From: an uncultured Mollicutes bacterium
Lineage (GTDB): Bacteria > Bacillota_I > Bacilli_A > RF39 > UBA660
Length of the DNA: 24,454 nucleotides
Direction: 5' to 3'
Assembly (NCBI GenBank): GCA_900543055.1
Contig: UQQI01000022.1
Coordinates: 1 to 24,454, forward strand
Shown: positions 15,503 through 22,540 of the stretch, one piece after another
How positions within the stretch are numbered: position 1 is the stretch's first letter
Layout of the letters: every line of letters starts with the position of its first letter
Position numbers and translations under genes: made by a program
The notes under the pieces: model-generated
The model's input: the letters and a program-made list of their open reading frames with translations, nothing else
The model's database searches: none
What the model was told of the DNA's origin: nothing

Positions 15503-16423
15503 ATAAAAAAATGTGTAATAATTATGAACCCAGAAAGTGGAAAAAAAAAGAAAATAACATCTTATGAAGAGTTTTACGATATTTTAAGAGAACATGGTTA
15601 TGATACGGAAATAATTTTTACTAAAGCAAAAGGTGATGCAACCAAAATTATACAAGCACTACCAGATGATGTTTCACTAGTTGTAAGTGGTGGTGGGGAT
15701 GGTACTTTAAATGAAATTGTATCTGGCAATGTAAAAAGAACAAAACCATTAACAATAGCTCCACTTCCTATGGGAAGTACAAATGACGTTGGAAAAATGT
15801 ATGGTCTAAATAAAAGTGTTTATGAAAATTTAGGGACGTTATTAGATGGAAAAGAAAAAAAAATTGATGTTTGTTTCATAAATGAAATTCCATTTGTTTA
15901 TGTAGCATGTCTTGGTGACTATATTGATATGGCATATAACACACCAAGAGAATTAAAAAAAAGATATGGAAAAATAGCATATATTTTATATGGAATAAAA
16001 CAATTAAGGAACAAAATTCATAAATATCGCATAAAATATAAAATAGATGGAAAAGAGTATAGTGGAGAATATTCATTTATATTTATTTCAAATTCCTCAA
16101 GAATTGCAGGACAGCCAGATGTTTATTATGATGTTAAATTAGATGATAAAAAATTTGAAGTTGCTCTTGCTAATGTGAAAAATAAAAAAGAAATGATAAA
16201 AATGTTAGTTCTAATACAAACACTCGATGTAAAAGATATCCCAGAAATTACATATTATAGAACTGATAATCTAGAAATGGAGTTTATTGATCCACCAAAA
16301 ACATCATGGTGTTTAGATGGAGAAGAATACAAAACATCATCAGTAAAATTTAACTTTGATTTAAAACAATGCATAAAAATGCAAGTTCCTAAGAAAACAA
16401 TAAATGAAATTTTTGAACAATAA
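15503..16423 (+). CDS. Diacylglycerol kinase-like lipid kinase (DgkB/YegS family), probable non-ATG start
   Basis: A soluble lipid kinase (PF00781) predicted to phosphorylate diacylglycerol or a similar lipid at the membrane; in Gram-positives DgkB recycles diacylglycerol released by lipoteichoic acid synthesis. Counted from ATG 15524 (299 residues): M-N-P-E-S-G at 1-6, G-G-G-D-G-T (56-61) and P-M-G-S-T-N-D (82-88). The conserved first strand K-K-C-V-I-I lies just upstream of this ATG and in frame back to a TGA. AAGGGAG (15486-15492) is 10 bases before ATA 15503 but 31 before the ATG. I therefore place the start at ATA 15503 (306 residues); a conventional call would be 15524. The next gene follows 14 bases downstream. 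Lipid specificity is inferred. Confidence 0.9.
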   Translation: MKKCVIIMNPESGKKKKITSYEEFYDILREHGYDTEIIFTKAKGDATKIIQALPDDVSLVVSGGGDGTLNEIVSGNVKRTKPLTIAPLPMGSTNDVGKMYGLNKSVYENLGTLLDGKEKKIDVCFINEIPFVYVACLGDYIDMAYNTPRELKKRYGKIAYILYGIKQLRNKIHKYRIKYKIDGKEYSGEYSFIFISNSSRIAGQPDVYYDVKLDDKKFEVALANVKNKKEMIKMLVLIQTLDVKDIPEITYYRTDNLEMEFIDPPKTSWCLDGEEYKTSSVKFNFDLKQCIKMQVPKKTINEIFEQ

Positions 16424-16437
16424 AGTAGGTGATTTAT

Positions 16438-17277
16438 ATGTCCAAAAACAGGAGATTAAAAAAAGAAGATATAAACAAAAATGATAAAAGAAAAATTTCT
16501 CAAAAGTCAAGAGAAAAATTTGGTTTAAAATTAACAGTATATTTGATTTTAAGATTTTTAGTAATACTATGTATGGTTGCTCAAAGTATGCATGGCAACT
16601 GGAATAATGTTCTTCTATGTGTTTTAACATTAATTTTATTTACTATTCCTAACTTTATTTCAAATAAATTTCAAATAGAGTTACCAGATACACTAGAAAT
16701 AATAGTTTATTTATTTATATTCTCATCAGAAATACTAGGAGAAATTCAAAATTTTTATGGAATATTTCCACATTGGGATACAATGCTCCATACATTAAAT
16801 GGATTTCTCTGTGCTGCAATTGGATTTTCTCTTGTAGATATTTTAAATACTACAAATTCAAGAATTACGATGACACCATCATTTGTTGCACTAGTAGCTT
16901 TTAGCTTCTCAATGACAGTTGGTGTTATGTGGGAATTTGGAGAGTTTGCAATGGACAGATATTTTTATAAAGATATGCAAAAAGATACTATAGTAAATAG
17001 AATATCTTCTGTTAAGATTAACAGGTCAGGAGAAAATATACCAATTACTTTAAAGGATATAAATAAGACAGAAATATATAGTGATAGTGGAAAAACAATT
17101 ACAATAATAGATAATGGATATTTAGATATTGGTCTAATTGATACTATGAAAGACCTATTTGTAAACTTCATAGGAGCAGTAGTATTTTGTATTTTAGGAT
17201 ACTTATATATTAAGAATAGAGATGGTTATAAATTCTTAGAAGGATTTATTTCAAAAAAGAAAAGTAAAGTTGAGTAA
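16438..17277 (+). CDS. YjdF/DUF2238-like polytopic membrane protein
   Basis: A 279-residue membrane protein with a basic cytoplasmic N-terminus (1-30) and about six to seven TM segments. The pattern W-D-x-x-x-H (113-118), W-E-x-x-E (165-169), then D-T-x-x-D-x-x-x-N-x-x-G (235-246) resembles the YjdF/DUF2238 family, whose function is not established. Between the WExxE helix and the final TM is an unusual polar insert (about 172-230), probably outside or in the cytosol as a small domain. ATG 16438 has AGGTGA directly upstream; a GTG at 16429 lies within that ribosome site and is rejected. It follows the lipid kinase by 14 bases and ends in a terminator stem, so the two are probably co-transcribed. 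Role unknown. Confidence 0.8.
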   Translation: MSKNRRLKKEDINKNDKRKISQKSREKFGLKLTVYLILRFLVILCMVAQSMHGNWNNVLLCVLTLILFTIPNFISNKFQIELPDTLEIIVYLFIFSSEILGEIQNFYGIFPHWDTMLHTLNGFLCAAIGFSLVDILNTTNSRITMTPSFVALVAFSFSMTVGVMWEFGEFAMDRYFYKDMQKDTIVNRISSVKINRSGENIPITLKDINKTEIYSDSGKTITIIDNGYLDIGLIDTMKDLFVNFIGAVVFCILGYLYIKNRDGYKFLEGFISKKKSKVE

Positions 17278-17290
17278 ATCAACTTTTTTT
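17266..17290 (+). terminator. Rho-independent terminator overlapping the YjdF-like gene end
   Basis: AAAGTTGA (17266-17273) pairs with TCAACTTT (17279-17286), followed by T to 17290. The stop codon TAA (17275-17277) lies in the 5-base loop. Confidence 0.88.
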
Positions 17291-17303
17291 AAGTAATAAT
17301 TTG

Positions 17304-17312
17304 TGTTATTCT
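17304..17312 (+). promoter_or_regulatory. Extended -10 promoter of the bitopic protein gene
   Basis: TGtTATTCT: TG 17304-17305, hexamer 17307-17312. No good -35 is seen; the matching position is a T run. The leader would be about 16 bases. Confidence 0.45.
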
Positions 17313-17334
17313 ATTAATAGAGTAGAGGAAGTAT

Positions 17335-18066
17335 ATGAAAAGAAAAAGAATAAAAAAGAAGAAAACAATTGATGAAAAAAGATTTGCAATCAAAATGTTT
17401 ATGTGTTTAGTTTATTTAATCATAATAACTATTTTATTTGTTTGTTCATATCGAATATTTGAACAAAAGAAAAATATAGTTTCATGGTCTAATGTCGAAA
17501 CAGTAGAAGACTACACATATATTACAATAAATAAAATGTCAGAGAAATTTGCATACTATCAAGATACTAATATAGGAATACATTTTGTAATAGAAAAAGA
17601 AGATACTGGACTTTGGCATACTTATTTAATAGCAATCAATGAGAATGATTATAATAAATATAAAGCAATTATTGATTATACATATGAAAGAACTACAGAA
17701 ATACCAGAACCAATAAAAGTTTATGGGTACCCTGTAATTACAAATAATGAATTAAAAAATCTTGCTATAAAAAATATTAAAAACTTTGTACCAGCGGAAA
17801 ATGAAGTACAAATAACAACAGAAAATTATGATGCCTATTTAACAAATAGTTACTTAGATACAACAAGAAGCAAAGAAGATAAATTTAATGGAATATTGTT
17901 TGTTTCTCTACTACTTTTACTAATAGTAATTATGCTTTTAATAGCAACAATATTTGATAAAGATAAAATAGTAGATAATATTGACGAAAAAATAGATGAT
18001 GAAATAAAGACAACTAAAAAGATCTTTAAAAGGAAAAGTAAACTAAACGTTAATAAAGAAAAATAA
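17335..18066 (+). CDS. Hypothetical two-TM protein with extracellular domain
   Basis: I do not recognise this 243-residue protein. It has a strongly basic N-terminus (K/R-rich to about 18), TM1 (about 19-40), a polar domain of about 145 residues (41-185) and TM2 (about 186-207). A charged lysine-rich tail (208-243) follows. By the positive-inside rule both ends are cytoplasmic and the middle domain faces outward. That domain has mixed strand/helix character with Trp and Tyr but no cysteine or obvious catalytic motif. AGAGGAAG precedes ATG 17335. It has its own promoter and a weak terminator, between the YjdF-like gene and femX-like gene. An envelope-assembly or sensing role would fit the neighbours but nothing in the sequence proves it. 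Confidence 0.85.
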   Translation: MKRKRIKKKKTIDEKRFAIKMFMCLVYLIIITILFVCSYRIFEQKKNIVSWSNVETVEDYTYITINKMSEKFAYYQDTNIGIHFVIEKEDTGLWHTYLIAINENDYNKYKAIIDYTYERTTEIPEPIKVYGYPVITNNELKNLAIKNIKNFVPAENEVQITTENYDAYLTNSYLDTTRSKEDKFNGILFVSLLLLLIVIMLLIATIFDKDKIVDNIDEKIDDEIKTTKKIFKRKSKLNVNKEK

Positions 18067-18090
18067 AGCTACTCATATAGTTTTATTTTT
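18065..18090 (+). terminator. Weak terminator after the bitopic gene
   Basis: AAAGCTA (18065-18071) pairs with TAGTTTT (18078-18084), 7 bp including one G-T pair, with a 6-base loop. A T-rich tail follows, interrupted by A at 18085. Confidence 0.5.
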
Positions 18091-18096
18091 GTTTTA

Positions 18097-18105
18097 TGTT
18101 ATAAT
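18097..18105 (+). promoter_or_regulatory. Extended -10 promoter of the FemABX-TSCPD-YfhO operon
   Basis: TGtTATAAT: TG 18097-18098, perfect -10 at 18100-18105. The -35 is poor (ATAGTT or TATAGT near 18077). The leader is about 18 bases and carries AGGTG (18120-18124). Confidence 0.65.
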
Positions 18106-18129
18106 ACTAATAGAAATGTAGGTGTTAAA

Positions 18130-19356
18130 ATGAAATTTCAAGAAATAACTGAAAAAGAATACAGAAAATTTTGGGAAAATCACCCATTAAAAACATTTTT
18201 ATCTGCTCCAGAAATATCAAAATTAAGAGAAAAATCAGGATGGATTACCTATTTTGTAGGAGTAAAAAAAGAAAAAAATATTGTAGCCGCAACAATGTTA
18301 CTTGCACATAAAAGACATTTTGGAAAATATGAATTTTATTCTCCAAGAGGATATTTACTAGATTTTAAAGATGAAGAACTAGTAGACTTCTTTACAAAAG
18401 AATTAAAAAAATACATTAAAGATAAAAAAGGTTATGTATTAAGAATTGATCCTTATGTAATAAAACAGCAAAGAGATATAGATGGAAATATAGTTGAAGA
18501 TGGAGAAGATAATACTTCAGTAATTAAACAACTTGAAAGCTTAGGCTTTAAAAGAGTTAAAGAAGAAAATATGGAACAAGTAGGTTGGATGTTTTCTCTA
18601 GACTTAGAAGGTAAGACCGAAGCACAAATATTAAAAGAAATGAAACCTAATACTAGAAATACAATTAGAAAAGCAGAGAAGTTTGGAATAACTGTAAATG
18701 AAATTTCTTATGATGAATTAGATAGATTTGAAAATATTATGATAGAAACTGGGGAAAGAAAAGGATTTAGTGTAAGAAAACTATCTTACTTCCAAGAAAT
18801 GTATAAATTATTCCATGATAATAATGAAGTAAAATATTTTATAACAGAGCTTGACTTAAAAGCATATATTAAAAGACTAGAAAAAGAAAAAGCAGAAAAA
18901 GAAGAAAAGTTAAATGCTCTTAGTGATGCAAAATATAACGATGGTCAAAAGAAAAATCTTAATAATGAAATAACATCGATTGATAAGAGAATAAAAGAGT
19001 CAAATGAAATTATAAAAGAAAGTGGAAAAGATGTAATTACATTATCTGGGTCAATGTTTATGTTAATAGAACCAGAAATAATATATTTATCAAGTGGAAA
19101 TTACGAAGAATATATGAAGTTTAATTCACAATACTTAATACAATGGGAATTAATTAAGTATGGAATTGAAAATGGATTTAAAAAACATAATTTTTATGGA
19201 ATACCAGCAAATATTAATGAACATCCAAAAGATTATGGTATTTATGAATTTAAAAGAGGATTTAATGGGTATGTAGAAGAACTAATTGGAGAGTATTCAT
19301 TACCAATAACATGGCATTATAGCTTATTTAAACTTATACATAAAATAAAGAAGTAA
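18130..19356 (+). CDS. FemABX-family peptidyltransferase (peptidoglycan interpeptide bridge)
   Basis: A 408-residue protein of the FemABX family (PF02388), which uses aminoacyl-tRNA to add amino acids to the stem peptide of lipid II in the cytoplasm. The N-terminal GNAT-like half includes the family's F-L-S-A-P-E-x-S-K-L-R and Y-S-P-R-G segments. The central M-K-P-N-T-R-N-T-I-R-K-A-E-K motif and the C-terminal Y-x-x-Y-G-I-P and F-K-R-G-F-x-G segments are also characteristic. A lysine/glutamate-rich helical hairpin (about 243-297) corresponds to the coiled-coil arm of FemA/MurM. ATG 18130 follows AGGTG by 5 bases. It starts an operon with the TSCPD and YfhO genes. Which amino acid is added cannot be told from sequence. 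Confidence 0.93.
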   Translation: MKFQEITEKEYRKFWENHPLKTFLSAPEISKLREKSGWITYFVGVKKEKNIVAATMLLAHKRHFGKYEFYSPRGYLLDFKDEELVDFFTKELKKYIKDKKGYVLRIDPYVIKQQRDIDGNIVEDGEDNTSVIKQLESLGFKRVKEENMEQVGWMFSLDLEGKTEAQILKEMKPNTRNTIRKAEKFGITVNEISYDELDRFENIMIETGERKGFSVRKLSYFQEMYKLFHDNNEVKYFITELDLKAYIKRLEKEKAEKEEKLNALSDAKYNDGQKKNLNNEITSIDKRIKESNEIIKESGKDVITLSGSMFMLIEPEIIYLSSGNYEEYMKFNSQYLIQWELIKYGIENGFKKHNFYGIPANINEHPKDYGIYEFKRGFNGYVEELIGEYSLPITWHYSLFKLIHKIKK

Positions 19357-19368
19357 AGGAGTATTATT

Positions 19369-19623
19369 ATGCATAAAACATATAAAACAGTAGGAACTTG
19401 TTCTAAAGAAATAAACTTTGATATTGAAGATAATAAAATACATAATGTATCATTTGTAGGAGGATGTAATGGCAATTTAAAGGCAGTAAGTTCTCTAGTT
19501 GAAGGACAAGATATTGATACAGTAATAAAACGATTAAAAGGGATAACATGTAATAGTAAACAAACATCTTGTGGAGATCAATTAGCAACAGCATTACAAG
19601 AAGTAAAAAATGAATTACAATAA
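19369..19623 (+). CDS. TIGR03905-type TSCPD domain small protein
   Basis: An 84-residue protein matching the short stand-alone TSCPD family (TIGR03905, PF12637) that is common in anaerobic Firmicutes. The domain also occurs at the C-terminus of some adenosylcobalamin-dependent ribonucleotide reductases, but the function of the short form is not established. Cys 11, 33, 61 and 68 could bind a metal. The signature here reads T-S-C-G-D (66-70), and the family's G-G-C-x-G-N is at 31-36. AAAGGAG precedes ATG by a good distance. It starts 12 bases after the FemABX stop, and its last 14 bases overlap the start of the YfhO gene, so it is translated within the operon. No direct link to wall synthesis is known to me. 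Confidence 0.92.
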   Translation: MHKTYKTVGTCSKEINFDIEDNKIHNVSFVGGCNGNLKAVSSLVEGQDIDTVIKRLKGITCNSKQTSCGDQLATALQEVKNELQ

Positions 19624-22156
19624 TAAAAAAAGAGATTATAACTACTTAATAATTTTAGGCTATTCTCTATTACTAATATTATTAATAATCTCTAATCAAA
19701 CAATATTTGGTTCTAAAATAGACTGGTTAGCACAACACGTAGCTTTTCCAGATTATTTTAGAAATCTTTTTTATAAGACACATGATTTGTTACCAAGTTT
19801 TGCTTTTTCACTAGGAGCAGGGCAAAATATTTATAATTTTTCGTATTATGGGTTGTATAATCCCTTAATACTAATATCATATTTATTTCCATTTATAAAA
19901 ATGAGTGCATATATAACTTTTATGAATGTATTTATTTATATAATATTTGGTTTTCTTACTTATTATTTTTTTAAAAGAAGAATATCGAAGAAATTTTCTT
20001 TAATAACAACAATTTTAATTATAAGTGCTGCCCCAATATTATTTCATTTCCATAGACATTTTATGTTTGTAGATTATTTACCATTTTTAATACTTGGAAT
20101 GATTGGGGTAGATAAATATATAGAAGATAACAAAATGAGTCTAATAGCCATAAGTTTATTATTTATAATAACCATAAGTTATTACTATAGTATTCCTTGT
20201 ATTTTAGTATTATGTATATATGCAGTTTATAAATACTTAGAATATAATAAAAAAATAGATTTTACTAAAATGTTCAAAAAAGGAGTAATCTTTTTAATAC
20301 CTATAATAATCGGAATATTAAGTTCTTGTCTTTTACTTTTGCCAACATATAATACAATCATATCTGGTAGAGAATCAAACGTAAAAAAAACAATAACATT
20401 ACTTGAGAAAATAACTCCAATATTTAATGTAGAAGCACTATTATATAGTAACTACACTATGGGACTTACTGCACTTTCACTAATTGCAGTTGTATATGGA
20501 ATATTATCAAAGAAAAAAGAACATAAATTTTTAAGTATTACATTAGCAATTATTCTTAATGTACCAATATTTATATATATACTAAATGGAAACTTATATT
20601 TTAGAAATAAAGTACTAATACCATTTATTCCATTAATAGGATTACTAATAATAAATTTCTTAGAAAAATTATTTCAAAAGAAAATTAAATTTAAACAAAT
20701 GTTATTATTAAGTTTATTATTAATATATTTAACTATTATTCAAACAACAAAGAACGCATCTATTGGATTTAGCTTAATATTAACAATAGATATTTTAATT
20801 GTACTTTCAGTAATTTATTTATATCAAAATAAAAAGGTATCAGAAAAAATACTAATTATATTTATTTTAGTTCCATCAGTTTTAAATGTTTTAGTTGCTA
20901 ACTATAATGATGAATATGTAGATGAAAACTTAATATCTGAAGTAGAAGATATTAAAATAAGTGAAGAGATTGGTAAAGTATTAAAGAAAGAAAAAGATAT
21001 AGTAAGATCAAATAACTTAGATAATACGGTTTATAACTTAAATAGAATTTATTCTGAAAGATTTAATCAAAATTCAGTATATTCTTCAGTTTCAAATAAA
21101 GAATATCAAAAGTTTTATCAAAAAGTATTTAGAGAAGCTCTTCCATATAGAAATAAATTAATGTTACCACAAAACAATGATATTTTATTTCAAACATTTA
21201 TGGGAGTAAAATATATTTATACTAAAGGAAAAGTACCTATTGGATATACAAAAGTAAGTGAAAATATCTATAAAAATGATAATGTAATACCAGTATTATA
21301 TGGAACATCTAATATAATATCTGATTCTGACTTTAAGAATTTAGAATATCCAAATAATATATCTGCATTATTATCAGGAGCAGTCGTTAAAAATGAGAAA
21401 TCTAATATAAGTACAGATATAGCAATAAAACCATATGATTTAGATTATGAATTAGTAAAAACTAAAAATATTAATGTAGAAACTAAAGATGATAAAACTA
21501 TAATTAAATCAAGAGATAATGGAAAAATAAAATTAAAAGTAAACAATTTAAAAAAAGATGATATTTTAATAATAAATATTAAACTATTAAATAAACAAGA
21601 ATGTTTTAACGGAAAAACTGATCAAAGAATTACAATTAATGGTATAAGTAATGTATTAACTTGTAAGAATTCATTCTATCAAAATAATAATAAAACTTTC
21701 CATTATGTTTTATCAGATAATAACGGTATAGATGAATTAGAAATGATATTTAATAAAGGGATTTATAAAATTGGTGAATTTGAAACATATAAATTAAATT
21801 ATAAAGATTTAAGTAAAATAAAAGATAAACAAAGTACATTTATACCGGATACTAATGATATAGGAAATACTATTTCTGGAAGTATTGATATGCAAAGTGA
21901 TGGATATTTTGTAACAAGTATTCCATATGATGATGGTTTTAGTATTAAAGTTGATAATAAACCAGTTGATGCAATAAAATTAAATAAAGCTTTTTTAGGA
22001 TTTAAATTAGATAAAGGTAAACATAATATTAAGATTATTTATCAAGCACCATTACAAAAAGAAGGGTTAATTATTTCAATAATTGGATTAATTGGAATAT
22101 TAGTTTTAATAATACATGATGTTAAAATAGATAAGAAAAATAAGATAGAAAAGTAA
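19610..22156 (+). CDS. YfhO-family polytopic membrane protein (putative GT-C glycosyltransferase)
   Basis: An 848-residue membrane protein of the YfhO family (PF09586). TM1 is at about 10-28, followed by a D-W-L-A-Q-H-V-A-F-P-D-Y-F-R acidic outer loop typical of GT-C catalytic loops. About twelve further TM segments reach residue 430. A large outside domain (about 440-815) then carries the late signature S-I-P-Y-D-D-G-F-S-I-K-V-D, and a last TM (about 822-840) follows. In B. subtilis, YfhO works with CsbB to glycosylate lipoteichoic acid; the GtrB-like enzyme at 1584 is a possible CsbB counterpart. Its ATG lies inside the end of the TSCPD gene with only a weak AGAAG upstream, suggesting coupled translation. 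It is closed by a terminator that overlaps its last codons. Confidence 0.9.
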   Translation: MNYNNKKRDYNYLIILGYSLLLILLIISNQTIFGSKIDWLAQHVAFPDYFRNLFYKTHDLLPSFAFSLGAGQNIYNFSYYGLYNPLILISYLFPFIKMSAYITFMNVFIYIIFGFLTYYFFKRRISKKFSLITTILIISAAPILFHFHRHFMFVDYLPFLILGMIGVDKYIEDNKMSLIAISLLFIITISYYYSIPCILVLCIYAVYKYLEYNKKIDFTKMFKKGVIFLIPIIIGILSSCLLLLPTYNTIISGRESNVKKTITLLEKITPIFNVEALLYSNYTMGLTALSLIAVVYGILSKKKEHKFLSITLAIILNVPIFIYILNGNLYFRNKVLIPFIPLIGLLIINFLEKLFQKKIKFKQMLLLSLLLIYLTIIQTTKNASIGFSLILTIDILIVLSVIYLYQNKKVSEKILIIFILVPSVLNVLVANYNDEYVDENLISEVEDIKISEEIGKVLKKEKDIVRSNNLDNTVYNLNRIYSERFNQNSVYSSVSNKEYQKFYQKVFREALPYRNKLMLPQNNDILFQTFMGVKYIYTKGKVPIGYTKVSENIYKNDNVIPVLYGTSNIISDSDFKNLEYPNNISALLSGAVVKNEKSNISTDIAIKPYDLDYELVKTKNINVETKDDKTIIKSRDNGKIKLKVNNLKKDDILIINIKLLNKQECFNGKTDQRITINGISNVLTCKNSFYQNNNKTFHYVLSDNNGIDELEMIFNKGIYKIGEFETYKLNYKDLSKIKDKQSTFIPDTNDIGNTISGSIDMQSDGYFVTSIPYDDGFSIKVDNKPVDAIKLNKAFLGFKLDKGKHNIKIIYQAPLQKEGLIISIIGLIGILVLIIHDVKIDKKNKIEK

Positions 22157-22174
22157 AAAATTCTATCTTTTTCT
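22142..22174 (+). terminator. Rho-independent terminator overlapping the YfhO gene end
   Basis: AAGATAGAA (22142-22150) pairs perfectly with TTCTATCTT (22161-22169), then a T-rich tail. The stop codon (22154-22156) lies in the 10-base loop. Confidence 0.87.
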
Positions 22175-22175
22175 A

Positions 22176-22204
22176 TTGACTAAAAACATATACTATAATA
22201 ATAT
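22176..22204 (+). promoter_or_regulatory. Promoter of the metal-resistance operon
   Basis: TTGACT (22176-22181), a 17-base spacer, and TAATAT (22199-22204). A perfect TATAAT at 22194-22199 is only 12 bases from this -35 but could pair with a poor one at 22171. Either -10 touches or adjoins the operator. Confidence 0.6.
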
Positions 22205-22228
22205 GAATACATGAGCAATTATTCATAT
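22201..22228. promoter_or_regulatory. ArsR/SmtB-type 12-2-12 operator
   Basis: TATGAATACATG (22202-22213), a 2-base centre and CAATTATTCATA (22216-22227). The arms agree at 10 of 12 positions, and the A/T pair just outside also matches. This is the known 12-2-12 form of SmtB/CzrA operators. It covers the -10 and the predicted transcription start, so the repressor would block RNA polymerase. Confidence 0.85.
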
Positions 22229-22240
22229 AAAGGAGTTAAT

Positions 22241-22540
22241 ATGAAACAACATAGTAAGGAATTATTATTTGGTTTAAGTGAATTTTATAAAATATTTGGG
22301 GACACTACAAGACTTAGAATATTAGATTTACTTTTAAATAAACCATTATGTGTAAATGAAATAAGTGAAAAATTAGATGTTTCACAGTCAGCAGTTTCAC
22401 ATCAATTAAAAATATTAAGATTATCAAATTTGGTAGCAACAGATAAGATTGGAAAAAACGTTTATTACAAGATTTCAGATGATCATATAAAAGTAATTTT
22501 AAAATATGGACTAGAACATATTTCGGAGGTAATGCAATGA
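22241..22540 (+). CDS. ArsR/SmtB-family metal-sensing repressor with alpha-5 (zinc-type) site
   Basis: A 99-residue winged-helix repressor. F-G-D-x-T-R-L-R-I-L (19-28) and the recognition helix V-S-Q-S-A-V-S-H-Q-L-K-I-L (47-59) are typical. The C-terminal helix has D80, H82, H93 and E96, exactly the D-x-H-x10-H-x2-E spacing of the alpha-5 Zn/Co site of SmtB and CzrA. The alpha-3 region has one Cys (37), not the C-x-C of arsenic or lead sensors. It probably senses Zn(II) or Co(II) and releases the operator just upstream. ATG 22241 is chosen because AAAGGAG (22229-22235) precedes it; the in-frame ATG 22211 lies inside the operator. The stop overlaps the ATPase start (ATGA). Confidence 0.94.
   Translation: MKQHSKELLFGLSEFYKIFGDTTRLRILDLLLNKPLCVNEISEKLDVSQSAVSHQLKILRLSNLVATDKIGKNVYYKISDDHIKVILKYGLEHISEVMQ

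Noticed and set aside
22211..22240. ATG 22211 as ArsR start
   Set aside because: Lies inside the 12-2-12 operator with no ribosome site; AAAGGAG places the start at 22241.
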